A DNA stretch of 64,000 nt from Silene latifolia. Taxonomy: Eukaryota > Streptophyta > Magnoliopsida > Caryophyllales > Caryophyllaceae. Position numbers and translations under genes: made by a program. Positions 35,242 to 48,586 of this stretch are shown in pieces; position 1 is the stretch's first letter, and each line of letters begins with the position of its first letter. The notes under the pieces were generated by a model, which saw only the letters and a list, made by a program, of their open reading frames with translations, was not told where the DNA came from and did no database searches. The DNA lies in NCBI RefSeq assembly GCF_048544455.1, contig NC_133529.1, positions 55,299,401 to 55,363,400 on the forward strand, written 5' to 3'.

Positions 35242-38203
35242 GAAATCATGAAGGAGCTAGGAGTAGCTACCGATGAAGCTTGGCTTTTATTATTGTCTTT
35301 ATTTTAATGTTATGAATTTTAGAACTATTTTGATTTCCGTGTTCGACATGGAAATGGTTGATCCTTTCTAAACAATGGTTGTATTTTGGATTATGGTGGC
35401 TTGGCTTGCAACCCAAGTCACCCCTTTTATCGTATTTGTTTGTTCTAAAAATTCGTCTTTATATGCTTGCACATAGAAACATATGATCATCTACTTAAAA
35501 GTGATCCAATAGACAACCATAATGATGGGATTCATTATATGTCCACAAGCTTAAGGCTTGTGTATGATCAATTATAAAGTGATGTTGAGTTGATGAACTC
35601 TTCTAAATGAATGTCAATTACCAAGTACACTTATCAAATCTAAAATCTATTAGTCAATCTATGAGATAGTCCTCCTACTACTACAAAATCATTATTTGTG
35701 TCTCATATGCTATCTTTAAATATCTAGTGTATTTATTCTAAAGATAGAGTGGGAGAAAAATAAAGACACAAAGAATACAAAAAAAATTTGTATGCTTGAG
35801 TAAATGGGATCTACGAAAGAATGATTTGTATTCCAAAATAGATAGTATACATGAATAGATAAGATCTATGGTCTCGAATAGATGAGATCTACATGACAAA
35901 AGAGACCAAGTAAAGTAATCAAAAGAATATGTTCTTAAGATAACTACACGAGGAGGCCAAAAGAAAGTGTTGAAAGAAAATGACTAAAGAAAAGTCTCAA
36001 CAAGAGATTTTGCTAGTTTATGACCTAGATATAAATAGAGTTTTAATATTGATATTTACTTAAGAGCCTAAAAGAAACAAAGTTGCATCCTTGAATATAA
36101 ATGAGATTTATGACTAAAAGTTGCAAAGAAATATATGCCGATATCTACAAAAGCTAAGTTAACCACGCTAGTGTCATTACTTAACCTCATTATGAAAATG
36201 AAATGGTTAATCCTCCTTCCAAAAAGGGTATTTTGAAGGACGTGAATTAAATGAGATTTCACTTTTAAATAATGACATCGCTACGCATCATTATAAAAAT
36301 GAATGAGTTAGAGATTAAAATCTTTTTCCATAAGTTTAAGATTGAAACCTTTTCAAAATAGGTATTTTGAAAATATATGTTGGGAACATATATGGTTTTA
36401 TCTTAATAACTTGGCAAAGCAAAATTGATTTCAATTCTTGAAATGTTTCGATTGAGTAGTCAATTACGAAACATGTGGAATTGAGTGGGAGTTTGAAATT
36501 ATCATGTGAAGACATGAAATTTAGTGGGAGCAATCATCTTGAAAAATTTATAACTCATTACTCATTGAGAATGACGAGCTAGTACTATCTTCACAAAGAA
36601 GTATTTGAGTTTTCAATTCTGGATGAAAATGGACTAAGATGAATCAAATCACATCATGGGATGTTGGATAGGCATTGAGATATGCACATCAAATCAACAA
36701 GAAACGTAGGTTATTCATATCGATGAAAATGGAATTACCATTGGCAAGTCATGGTCATTCATTGAACCTAAGAATGGTTGATCACATGATTAAAAATTAC
36801 TAATGTTTCCGCCATAAGAATAATCATGCACATGTCCAATAATGAATCATATGCTTAAGAGCATGATGAGTCATTGGTAAGCCATAGAAGAATCGTCATG
36901 ATTTCTCAAGAAGAACTAATGAGCTATTCTAGTGTTTGACAGAACACTCGCTTATGTGACAAGAAGTTGCACATATTGAAGTTCGAAAACGCGTAAGGAT
37001 TTATGAAAATCCTATGCTATTTAAGCTAAAAAGAGAAATAAGAAGTTTGAAAAGATACTTGGTTATAGCAAGAAGTTACTCAAAACTAGTATTTTCAAAA
37101 TTTGCTAGGACTTATGAGAAGTGCTAGGCTAATCATCTTGACAATTGTTGCAAAATCCTACAAAACATATACCTAGTACATTATGAGTTGAAAGAACACT
37201 TGACTAGTGCAAGTTATGTCGTCCACCATAATTCGTTTGTTATGTGATAAACAACAAGAAAGTTCTCTCAAAGTAAAGAACCTGTACCTAGTTTGGGAAA
37301 CTAGATATGTACTTGGTAAGATTCATGCTATTTGAGACAAACATGAAAATAGAGGAAAATGCACTTCAAGAGTTTGAACGCATGGACACATGGTATGTTA
37401 AACACATGTTGCGAGTAACTAGTGTTTACACACTTAAAATTTACATCACAAGGTTGTAATATGGTATTGACTACCCGAATGTAATGTCGACATTTGTCGT
37501 TTGAGTTACTATTAACTCACCTTATACTTTGTTACATCCAAACGGGCTGTAGAGACAATTGAACCCCGTTAAAGTGAACACGGATTAGCATTGTATTCGC
37601 CCATAGTCACTTACATAAGGTGACGTCTCGAAGTGACTAGAGTGTGATGCGATTGATGGCAAGTTCAAGTGCCATGGAGTCATGTGAGATGACTAGTCGA
37701 TCACATAGGCAGACTGTTAGGAACACTTTGTCGGGCTATTGACCGCTTATAAAGTTCTGGCAAATTTATATAGCCTGGTTGTAGCGAGAGCTACTATAGT
37801 ATTCTAATGAGTCGATTCTTTTGACTAAAGACAATTCGCCTAAGGTGGCACAGTTTCAGATTAACTTTGATTTATGTTACTACGACCTTCGTAAATGGGG
37901 TCAAATGGGCATATTTTGGGTTAATATGGCTGTGGCTAGTCGAAGGGAATAAGTGCGATAGGAATTGTCCACCCCTTGTCAGGGTTATAACAATATCTCA
38001 GGGCCACTCGAGGAGTAATGAACTGGAAATGCGTGGCCACGCTCGGAAGGTATCTATGGTAGATAATTCCGGTCAATCAGTTATTCTCCAGATCGAGGAA
38101 ACCACTCTCGATATGATCACTTGCAAGTACGACCTGAAAGACACCTTGCATTGAGTGGGAGATAGTAATAGGACAAGAGAATTGGTGACGCACACTTGTC
38201 GAG
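35242..38203 (+). other. C1 3' noncoding region
   Basis: About 3 kb between gag and the polypurine tract. I see no protease, integrase, RT or RNase H motifs in any frame, only short frames. The last ~400 nt (from about 37870) resemble the usual copia 3' end. Confidence 0.65.
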
Positions 38204-38217
38204 GAAAAGTGGGAGAT
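38204..38217 (+). other. C1 polypurine tract
   Basis: Purine-rich AAAAGTGGGAGAT directly before the 3' LTR TGTTGG. Confidence 0.75.
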
Positions 38218-39505
38218 TGTTGGAATATGTGTCCTCCGACAATAATGCGATCACAACTGTCGATCATGATGATCACATGTTTAAATCTCATTTTAAGAAT
38301 ACATGTGGGATGTAATATTTTACAGTCAACTGGTCCACACATATCGGTAATGATTGGTTGACTAGAGTTTGACATTCTTCGTGTGCGATGGTGGTGATCA
38401 GTTGATCCCCTTAGGTCATACCTATAGGGAAATACTCTTAATTGATTATTTAATTAATCGTATGCCGATACGAGTTAATTAAATTGCTTAAAATTGACGG
38501 ATGATTTGTGAGTGAGATTAGCGTGTCTTATTATAATTCGATTAAATTAGATACGGTCTAAGTAATTGAATTGTTTTATTACTTAGATAAAATTATTGTT
38601 TACGAAACAATTTGAAATTGAAATTGAATGAATAATTTATTATAAATACAAGACGTTATAATTTATAATTTGATAAACCGTTTTGGCACAAGTAATTACG
38701 AATTACTAGTCGATTTTGTATATGACATATTTTATGAGTATGTTGATTTTTAATATGTTAAAAATACATTACAATTTCATAAGTCAAGTAACATGTCACA
38801 TATGTCACAATTGACAAATGAAAAAATAATATGGACCATCCATTTGATGTTAAAAGTGCCGAAAATTGGAGGGTGTTTAAGGTGTATATTTTGTTTTTAT
38901 TTTAAGTGGAAAACATAATGATTACAACCTAATATAGCCATGCATACCTATGATTTATTGGGTAGAAAAACAAGCTCATGCATTGGCTCTACTCTCCCTT
39001 GCCAACCGGTTTTTAGAGGTGAAAAATGCCAATGGTTTTTTCTCTTAAATTATTCACTACTTCACATGATAATTTCTAGTGTAAGAAATTATCAAAATTC
39101 TCTCTACATCTTATGAAAAATTAGAGAAATAAAATCTCCAAAATCCTTCATCTCTTGGCCGAAAAAGACAAGAGAACAAAATTAATTTTTGTGTCATATT
39201 TTGAGTAAAACTTATATTTTTACTAGTTCATAAATATATAAGTTATTAATGGATTTCCTTGGGTATTCAATTTTGGGAGAGGTTCTATTTTGGACCTTTT
39301 GTTCATCCATTATTAGGAAAGCGTAAGAACTAACAAGAAGGTGATCTTGTTGGTGCCCTAATATCCGAAACCTCAATGTAAGATTGACGATTTCTTCTTT
39401 TATCTTGCTTTAGTTTGCATGCATAAGATCTAGGATTTATTTTATGACTAAATAAATTTGAACATATATGAATATGTAAATTAATGGAATTAGTGAATCC
39501 TAACA
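38218..39505 (+). repeat. C1 3' LTR
   Basis: 1288-bp copy of 30685-31971 with roughly a dozen differences. Confidence 0.92.
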
Positions 39506-40167
39506 CCAAAAACCTTGTGCCATACTCTTATGCCCCGATGATGGACTAAGAGAGCACGACAATCATGATAAGATGTGAATTCTTTTCCGGAAATGGCCTT
39601 CCATAGAGGGAGCGGGGTCATACTTGGTAGGCTTCTTTGTAAAAGTTGGGTCATCACTAAGGCCAAATATTTTACCAAACTCTCTATAAGACAAGCATCT
39701 ATCAACATTCTCGAGACGAAACTCAATATTGGTTCGGGTCTCCACCTTGGTGACTTTCAAAGAGCTCAAAAACTCTAAGGTGAGGGATGATGGGTCAATT
39801 CTTGCATTTCAAACAATGTACTCAATCCCATAGACCCGAAAAAGGTCTTTGTTTGCTCTAGGACACCCAATTTCGACAAAGTCTCTTGACAAATGAACTT
39901 GGTGGGCAAGATAGTTTAATTAGCAAAGGAAATAAATTTCTTCCTATGGGAGTTGGAAGTGAAAATTACCTCCGGATAATCGGTTAGTTATTCAGCAACC
40001 GGAGTAGTAGAAGTAGTAGCTTCCATAGGAGGATCTTGCTCTTGAATTTCCAACCTTGCATTATGAACTACCAATGGATTTGATGCTTGAATAGCTTGAA
40101 GAGCTTGTTGTCTCTTAGAAAGGTTCTTCTTTTGGGGTGCCTTACTTCCACCTTTTGTTCTTGTCAT
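39506..40167 (-). pseudogene. E3 ORF3, N-terminal part, decayed
   Basis: ATG at 40167 (MTRTKGGSKAP, basic start). Recognisable ORF3 pieces are ILPTKFICQETLSKLG, GLSTLFEMQE and FRLENVDRCLSYREF. Several stops and at least one frameshift break it (TAA after the TTPVAE segment, another TAA after SFAN, TAG after HHPSP). The C-terminal half continues at 29752-30684 beyond C1. Confidence 0.75.
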
Positions 40168-41126
40168 GCTCCTTCACTTAGTAACACCAAAGAAAGCTTG
40201 AGATCTTCAATTTCTAGTAATACCCAAATCGATTTAGGATAGTTAAATGTTGCCTTGTATCCCAAAAATCGACTTAAACTTTGAAGATTTTGGTGTTTTA
40301 ATTACTTGTTATTTGCTAAAGGAGTGATTTAATTTTGTTTTGAGGAAGTTTGGATTTGATTTGGTTGATTTTGGTTGAGAAATTTGTTGTTGGTTGATGG
40401 AGAGAATGAGAGTATTGGGGTTTTGCGGTAGTGTTTATGTTTGAATGAATGAAAATAATTGGGGGAAGGGGGTTTTAAGACCCGTTGGATTTGAAAACCA
40501 GAGGGGAGACGAGCGGATAGGCTTCGGGACGCTCGGATTCTATGGTTTCTGGGTCCAGGAAAAGACGCCTGGGGACGAGCGTCTTATAGGCAAGGCGAGC
40601 GGATTCTTGAGCTGGGACGAGCGTCCTAAGTTGGAGACGCTCGGATTCTTTTCCAGGGAGAAATCCCAAAAATTGACAGTGCAAAAACGAGCGGATTACT
40701 GGTGAGACGCTCGTCCTGGATGAGACGAGCGGATTCTTCAGTGAGACGCTCGGATTCTCAATCAGACCCAAATGTTAATTTTGCCAGCTTTTCAAGACGA
40801 GCGTCTTTGGCCTTGGACGCTCGGGTTCCCTTCAAGACGAACGGATCCTCGTCGAGTCGCTCGGATTTTCCCTCTTCCTCACGGATTCAGGTCCATCAGT
40901 GGGTGCTTCGTAACCCGTGTCATTGATTCTTCATTTATTGTGGTCTTCATTGTGGGGGCACTACAAAGGCTTGGATAGCCTAGGCAATTGCTATCCCCAC
41001 ACTAAGGTAAAACACTACACATCAATAAACTCATTAGTCCCTCCCTCACTTCTCTCAAAATGACGAAAATCTTGATCAAGGCATAAAAATGTAAATCCAA
41101 AATTGACAAGAATGCAATACAATAAT
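40168..41126. repeat. E3 spacer upstream of ORF3 with CpG motif array
   Basis: Array at about 40505-40885 with units such as GACGAGCGGATTC, GACGCTCGGATTC and GACGAGCGTC. The matching TATA position (about 40425) reads ACATAAAC and looks degraded. The spacer continues beyond E4 at 52178-52265. Confidence 0.7.
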
Positions 41127-42620
41127 TGACAGGGCTGTCGTATACCTATAAAAAATAACTAACTAAACTAACTATATAGCTAGGGAAGTCAGGTGAATCT
41201 CCTCAGGGAGGCAAGATATCTGTAAGAGTCCGTCTATTTGGTCACAAATGGGGGGTTTGTAATTTGATTTCTAAACTAAAAAGGTTTAAAGGAAGAGAAA
41301 TAAAGAAAGAGCAGTTAAGGCAGAAAAATAGAATTAAACTATCAAATAGAGAAGGGACATGTCAGGATTTCGGTTCACTACGGTAGTCCAGTGACTCAAC
41401 TGTAAACAACTTAGATAAATTACTGCGAGACGGATATGGAAAGGTCCTTCCGGTCCACTTTCTATCCTAAATTATCACTAACTTAACTTCCGTCCTCGTC
41501 AGGGTAGTCTACTGTTCATAGCAGGTCTATTTAGTCCAATCTTCCGATCCAGGAATAAATTTAACCAGATTAAAAGGGTGACTCAGAAGCGTGCACTCAA
41601 CTAAGTCGCTAAATACAGTTATATTGCTATGGGGACAGAATCTCACTAATAATTCATCCAACTTATCTACTACATCATCACATTTCTACCGTAGATCCCC
41701 TAATCCTAACATGAAACAGATTAGCTACTCATGCTATTAATATTGTCAGAACTAATAACGATGAACAAACTAATATTAAACATGATGAGACAATAATAAA
41801 ATTGCATAAGAGGTAATTAGGGCAGAAGATTAAATAAAGCAAAACAAACAATAAAATGAATAAAAGAAAGATTAATATTAAAAAGGAGAAAGAGATTACA
41901 ATCGCAAGAATCCGGCGTAAAGAACAAACAAATCCGAGCTAAATAACCCCGAAAGTAGAAGTTACAGTGAAGGGAAAAGAGAAGCGCCGTCTTTTTTTGT
42001 GAAGATGAAAATGATAGATAAAACTTAGATAATGAAAATGAATAATCGATCCTAATAACCTAGTTAACGTGCGTTTAAATAGAAAAACTACTAAGTCCAT
42101 TAACTAAAACAAGTTCACGGGCTAATTAAAGCCCACGCCAGCCAAAACCACTCGATCGAGTAACCTGAAACCACTCGATCGAGCATTTCTCCAGATAATC
42201 TACTCGATCGAGTAGTTTTGTTACTCGATCGAGTAACCTCAATTTCCAGCACTTCTTGATCGAGTATAAAACTACTCGATCGACCAACTTCAGCTATAGA
42301 AACCACTCGATCGAGTGATTAAATAGCTCAATCGAGTATTCTTCCTTCAAATCAGCTCAAACTCGTGACCGACTACCTCGTAGACCGTTCTTTCACGCAT
42401 CCCAATGCAAGATCTCACTCTGAAAAATCTCGTCTCCTCAAAATGCATGCAAAAAGGACGAAAATGGTGCGATTCCACTACTTTCGCGTTCATTTCTACA
42501 AAACGGACAAAACGAACCAAAGTAGCCAATTCGGGGGCAAAATGCAATATAAATAGTACGAAAGTACATAGAAATACGTGCTAAAATAGGCTAAAAAGAC
42601 TATACAAAATGCACGTATCA
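41127..42620 (-). repeat. E4 3' LTR
   Basis: Direct repeat of 50683-52177. TATA-like CTATTTAAAC at 42073-42082; about eight copies or variants of ACTCGATCGAGT at 42148-42340, upstream of it in element orientation. Confidence 0.93.
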
Positions 42621-42634
42621 AATCTCCCCAAACC
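42621..42634 (-). other. E4 polypurine tract
   Basis: GGTTTGGGGAGATT on the minus strand abutting the LTR, one base different from E1-E3. Confidence 0.75.
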
Positions 42635-44221
42635 GAACCGTTACTCGTCCTCGAGTAAACTAAAATGCAACTAATGGAATGGAAATGAAAACTGAGAGCT
42701 AGCTTAACTTGTCTACTTGAACCAATTTAATGCAACAGAAATTAACAGTCATAGCTAAGCAGTCAATACGCAAACGAGTTATAAGTTGTTTAGAAATATA
42801 GCTAACCTATTGACCTTGCAAGACCAACAAAATCGGACTCTCACGTGGTCACTCTTCTCTCATGAAGCAAAGGGTGAATAATATATGTGAAAGAGAGAAG
42901 GAGAAACAGTCACTCATCTAACTGCGACCTACATAGCATGCATGCAACAAAAATGAAAGACGATTCAAGTACTAATGCACACACTCCAACAGGACCATAT
43001 AAGACCGTCCGAATCTCAACTGACTGAAAAATAAAGTAAGAGTGCCCTTCATTTGGCACACAGCTCACTAATCACATACACAATCTCCTCAAAAAATATG
43101 GAATAAGAACGGAGGAGTTAGACGGTCACAAACTTTCCTTTTTTAACACCGTTTAAATGAACCAACTAAAACAAATCAAATATTTTTCAACTCTTTCTTT
43201 TTTTTTTCACGTGAATCACACTTTTTCCATTTTTTTTTCTTTTCATCTTTTTTTCTCTTTTTCAATTCTTTTCAATTCTTTATTTTTTTCTTTCTTTTTC
43301 TTTTTCTCCTTCCTCTATTTTCACCAACTCCAATCAAATGATACGGGCCAAACTGCAGACGGAAAATCATACCACAAAAAGACATACTAAACTAGCTTGA
43401 CTAGGCAGGCTCAGTTTGGGATGTAGCTAATGGGTCAAAAAGGCAATTTTGGCTTAAGTGGAGCTAATGGGTGAAAAATATAAGAAAAAGGGAAAATTGC
43501 AAGCACCTCCCAACATGTGACACCGACCACAAACCCGAATGTGTGCATTTGACAAGAAATTGAATGTCATAAAAGTGCAAAAATGATGAACATGCTATGC
43601 AAGGAGTACTACTCTCAATTCCTAATGAACTGGTCATGAATGTCACCAGTTATGGGCTCTAAACCTCAGAAATTATAAAGTAGGTTGCCAATTTATAGGT
43701 CAAGTCTAAACAGTCAGCTATATTTGAACAAAAACTCGTAGACTATGCGTATGACAAAGCAAATAACCATCAATAGAAGTGCAAGGCTCAATTAAAATGA
43801 CAAGTTATAGTGCAGTATCATCACGGAAATCAACCATTCCGACTCAACCTATATGCAAAAATAAACGTGAAAATTTTTGAATTTTTTTGACATTTTTTTG
43901 ACATTTTTCTGATTTTTTTTTTTTTTTTTTTGAAATAAATAAACAATGCAAGCTGAAATAAATAAACGTGAATGCAAAACAAATGCAAATGCAGACTCAA
44001 AAGGATGCAATACCCTCCCCAAACCAAAACGGACAACGCCCTCGTTGTCCTCCAGCATACACCAGCAGATATATACAGGGGAACGAGAATATACAACCAA
44101 TAAAGAATAAAAAACAATAAAATAAAAAGGAGACAAAATAAATAAAAGAGCGAGAAGAAACATACAAAACATGAACTTCCCCAAACCAGCTAGAAAACTG
44201 GGGAAGTTAGTAGACCAGCAG
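42635..44221 (-). other. E4 3' untranslated region
   Basis: 1.6 kb without recognisable genes. Long T/C-rich plus-strand tracts at about 43185-43325 and 43865-43932 (purine-rich in the element RNA). Confidence 0.7.
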
Positions 44222-46174
44222 CTACTCGTCAGCCTCCTCGTCATTGTCACGCACGTCCTCCACCGTCACCGTGAAGTCCGGGTCCACCTCCCGCTCTCTC
44301 CTCCTCCTGTGCTCAGCTCGAGCTCTCTCCGCCGCCGCCGCCAGGTCCTCGTCCTCCTCCTCCTCACTAGCAGACTCCGGGTACCCCTCAGCTGGGTACC
44401 GGTAAAAGGAAGGGTATGGCCAACCCTCTGGGATAGGACGGTGTCGCCTAATGTGATATTCGTATAGAGGGAACAAAGTCAAAGCTATGTCCCGCTCCAT
44501 ACGAGCCTGTCTCTCTACAATCTCAAATAACAAACCGTCACGGCGCCCTTAGTCCATGACCGAGGACGCCTCAAAGGGTGGTGGAGGTACAAAATTAGCC
44601 GGTAGGACCGGCTGTGTCTGTGTCTGGTCGGCAGGCGCGGGAGTAGGAGTCGGAGTAGGAGTCGGGATAGGAATAGGAGTGGTCGTGGAAGGTTGGCCGT
44701 TCCCAGAAGGTGTGGACCCCTCTCCGGTCTCAAGTCTACGCCGCTTCTTAGAGGCTGGTAAAGTGGTACGTGGTCGGACCTAGAGGTGGTAGTCAGGTAG
44801 AGGTGGAAGTCGGGCGCCCCGTGCGACTGTAGGCAAAGGGGCTAGACGGGGGAGAGTGGTGCAAGGTAAGTCCACGGACAAGGAACCGTCTATCTTCCAA
44901 GTCCGGTAGTCAGAAGTCAGCCAGGTCTGAGAGTGCATAGACGCTAGGCTCAGGTACCTATATCCCTCTAGGTACGGTAAGTCACGAGGCAAGGCAGGGA
45001 AAAGGGAACGGGTAAGATTTGTGGCTATGCCACCGCAGACGATAGATCCCGTGACCTTCTCCCCCTGGGCCTGGAAGTACTGGGCAGTCAAATAGGCGAT
45101 GTTGAGGCTAAAAGGACCCTCGCAGTCAATGTTCAGGTAACCGCCTAAGATAGAGAGCTCGTTGTTGTTGATGTTGTTTGGCTCCCTTCGGCCAAAAATG
45201 GTACTCCCCATTAGTCTAAGAAAGTAACGGGCAGGGGGAAGGTGGACCTGAGCGAGCTTTCGCTCGGGAAAGGTGGTCTGGGCCAAGGTCCACCAAAGCT
45301 GACGAATGACCTTCCTAGGGGCAACAGTGACGCCCGTAAAGGAAAGGCCGAGTCTGGTACCAAACTCCTCCAATGTCATCGAAAAAGTCCGGTTGAAACA
45401 CCGTAAAGACACAGAAAGACTAGTGGGGACAGCGTCGTGTGCCTCGGAGGAGAAGGTGAAGGAGCTGAAGAACTCGAGGCTCAGCTCCAGAAAGGTATGG
45501 CCACTCATAGTGATGAGTTCGGCCATCTCCGTGCCCCGTAAAAGCTAACAAACAGGCTCGTAGAAACCGAGCCTCTCAAGTGCCGGACGGTCTAAGAATC
45601 AGGTAGGGAGAAACTCACAGTCAACCAAGTGATAAAACCTCTTACGATGAATACCATTTACAAAAATTACCTGAGGGAACCTAGGGTGTGAGTCAAGAGA
45701 GTCATCCCCTCGAACAGTGACCGTGCCAGAAGGAGTAGCGGGAGTACTAGGAGCTGGCATAGCACGAGCATGACCGCGATCTCGGCCCCGGCCTCTAGAA
45801 CCTGAGGTAGAAGACCGTGTAGTGACGGTGCGAGGAACTAGGGCCGCCTTAAAAGCAGCTGCGGCTGTAGGTAAGTCCGCCACAGGTGTGCTCACTGTGG
45901 CTGAAGTAGAGGCTGTGGCTGCAGCTATGACCGCCACTGAGTAAGAAAGGCTAGCAGCAGTGCTAGCAGTAGTAGTGGTTGTGACTGAGGTGGCAGCTGG
46001 AACAGGGCTAGCAGTAGTGCTAGCGGCAGTAAACACAGTACCGACAGTAGAAACTAGAAAAACAGTGGTACTGGAAGGTGCGGAGACGGTAGTAGCAGCA
46101 GGGACTACCGTCTCAGACAAAGAAAGGGACGGACTGGCAACAGAGCTCGAAGAAGGCATCGAGCTAGAATCCAT
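44222..46174 (-). pseudogene. E4 ORF3, one frame with four stop codons
   Basis: ATG at 46174 (MDSSSMPSSSS). A Ser/Thr/Ala/Val-rich N-terminal ~140 aa precedes a core homologous to ORF3 of E1-E3 (FNRTFSMTLEEFGTRLGLS, MGSTIFGRREPN, ELSILGGYLNID, CGGIATNLTRSLFP). Then come a Pro/Thr-rich stretch and a long acidic/basic C-terminus ending DNDEEADE. In-frame stops lie at 45599-45601, 45545-45547, 44780-44782 and 44549-44551; no frameshift is needed. No transmembrane segment seen. Confidence 0.8.
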
Positions 46175-47305
46175 CCTAAACAAATTGGGCAGGGGAATTT
46201 GATAAGAAGACGGCACGAAAACAGCGTGAAAATTCACAAAATAGTCGAAGAATTCGACTAACAGCCCAAAAATTCCCAAGTTTTCCTCAACAAATTCGAA
46301 TGAGACAAGTGAACAGCAATAGGGGAAGGGTAGCAGGCATCAATGGCGGCAAATTAATCAACAACTGAAGCGAATTAAGTATAGCCAGTAGTTCAGACCA
46401 AATGACAGTCGAAAACTTGACTAAGATGAACCCTAATCACTATTATCCCACAACATTCGAATTAAACATGCAAAAATCAATGAGGTACGGGAATTGATCA
46501 ACAAGTAAGATAAATAGGGCAAACAATTACAATTATAGTCGAAAAATTCGACCAAATAAGGAATTTCGAAACCCTAATCCTAATTCACTTCATAGAAAGC
46601 AAAATTAACGAAATTAAAATGCAAAGAAGTGTAGGAATTACTTACTTGATAATTAGGAACGTACAAATTGAGCAATTAATCGATTAACAAGAAAATTGGG
46701 CGATTTTTGATCGAAAAACCGTGGAACCCTAATTCCTCTAATAGACCGAGTAAAACAGCACGAATCAAGGGGAAAGTAGAGGGCAATGGACGATTAGTTA
46801 GCAAGGAATAAAATGTAGGTGGCGGATTTGGCAAATGGGCAAGAAAAATGGAGGTTTTGGGGTTTATTGATCGCAAATATGGAAGGGTGACGGAATAAAG
46901 CAAGAAGAAATGAAATAACCAAATGAAGAAGGGAGTTTAAAGAGACTCCATGCGTGTCCTTTGCAATTTTACTCGATCGAGTGGTTTATAACTGCTCGAT
47001 CGAGAACTTCTTGTATTCATCTACTCGATCGAGTAAAATGTTACTCGATCGAGAACTCCTCTTTTCAGCTTTAGTCGATCGAGTAACTGGGAACCATTCG
47101 ATCGAACAAAATCCACTCGATCGAGTACTTTAGTACTCGATCGAGCTCTTTTCCTCGTGTAAGCTCTTGAATTTGCTATTATTCCTTTGAATTTGCGTAA
47201 AATTCCCCAAACCTGCATAAAAACACTCGCAAAAATATCCCAAAATACCAAATACGTAAAGTAACAGTCTATAGTCTCTAATCTACGCTAAAAATTGTCT
47301 AAATT
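46175..47305 (-). promoter_or_regulatory. E4 gag-ORF3 spacer with palindrome array and TATA-like box
   Basis: About eight copies or variants of ACTCGATCGAGT at 46972-47155, then a TTTAAAC box at 46935-46944 and a ~760-nt AT-rich leader to the ORF3 ATG. The E4 LTR has the same motif array and a similar box in the same order. Interpreted as an internal promoter for ORF3; untested. Confidence 0.5.
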
Positions 47306-48586
47306 CTAATTGTCCTCGTGTAAGCTCTTTTCAAGTGCCTTGATAGATGCATCTTTTTGTTGATCACTTAGCTGCCACTGCTTTGTCAAAGACTGCAACA
47401 TCGTCTTCAACTCACGTAGCTCACTTACTCCACCAGAAGATGATGCACCTTGATTAGGTGTAGGAAAGGAAGGGGGCTTCTGAAAGCCTTGTTGAGCCTT
47501 ATGAGAAGGGACATATGGCTACTGTTGCTGCGGAGGAGGGGTAGGATTGAGCAAATTTTGACTTGTCCACCTCAAATTGGGATGGACTGCCCCTTGGTTG
47601 TTATAATATGTACCCCCTCCTTGCCTGTATTGTTAAAAAGCAAGGACCTGTTCCTTGTCCGTAAGACAGCCAACAGCAGTGTGACCGTCGTTGCTCCCAC
47701 ACCTCTCACATGTGACAGTCTCCCCTCTAGTAAGCAAATGGACCGTCTGAGGCTACCCAGCAGAATGCAACTCCAACTTATCAAACCTAGCATTCATGGC
47801 TTCCAGCTGAGCCACAACTTGCTTATCCACTGCATGAACTGTTCTAATACCATCCCTCGGGTTTCCATACTCAGCACAGTGGGTCGCCATCTCTTCAATA
47901 AGAGCCCATCCATTATCATCGTCGGTGTTCTTTTGAAATCTTCCGTTGGATAATGCATCAAGTATGGCTCTTTGATCATCGTATAGCCCATTGTAGAACT
48001 GATTAGACAGGAACCACGAATCAAAACCATGGTGAGGAATAGACCTCACCAACCTCTTGAAACGGCGCCAAGCTTCATAGAAAGTTTCATCAGGTGCTTG
48101 CTTGAAACTGGTAATCTTGGCCCTCAGCTGATTAGTGCGCTGCGGAGGGAAATATCCCTTATAAAAAGCAAGAGCAAGGGTCTCCCACTCTGTAACCCCT
48201 GCGGTCGTGCGGTCCAAATCAGTCAGCCACTCCCTGGCTGAGTCAGTCAAAGAAAAAGGAAACAACACCTCCTTAATCTTGTCTTCAGTTACCCCCTTTG
48301 TGGCAGGGATAGTAGAACAGTAGTCCGTAAAGACCTCCATATGCTTCCTCGGGTCTTCACCTGCCACACCTCTAAAGAGATTTCTCTCCACCAGATTGAT
48401 ATAGGAAGGACGGATGTCAAATGTATTCCCATCCTCAGTCTGGAGGTTGAAACCCTTTGGAATAGACGATGCTTTACGCTCCGAATGACTGGCAATGTTA
48501 GGCATCTTTACTGGTTGGCTTACAGAACTGAAAGTATCTTCTTCAAAATATGGATTTTCTGTAAATAGGAAATGCTGAAGCTCTGG

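Larger units (their letters stand above)
30685..39505 (+). mobile_element. C1: Ty1/copia element with gag only
   Basis: 8821 bp. LTRs of 1287 and 1288 bp begin TGTTGGAATATG and end AATCCTAACA, with few differences. Flanks CCAAC (30680-30684) and CCAAA (39506-39510) match at 4 of 5 bases. A methionine-tRNA-type primer region follows the 5' LTR and a purine-rich AAAAGTGGGAGAT precedes the 3' LTR. The only coding region is gag. No protease, integrase or RT is recognisable in the 3 kb after it, so it is a gag-only non-autonomous element (TR-GAG type). It interrupts E3 ORF3. Confidence 0.9.

Noticed and set aside
35242..38203. Searched for decayed copia pol after C1 gag
   Set aside because: No integrase or RT motif found in any frame by eye; short frames such as 37867-38154 lack recognisable domains.
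42148..42340. Regularly repeated CTCGATCGAGT units considered as a CRISPR-like array
   Set aside because: Units are 10-12 bp palindromes with irregular short spacers inside a plant LTR; no cas genes; clearly part of a retrotransposon.
43185..43325. T/C-rich tract as an extra polypurine tract or promoter
   Set aside because: Low-complexity; not matched at the same place in E1-E3; the real tract next to the LTR is clear.
44222..46279. Large minus-strand frames considered as a host Ala/Ser-rich gene
   Set aside because: They sit between the E4 LTRs, share ORF3 motifs with E1-E3 and form one frame broken by stops.
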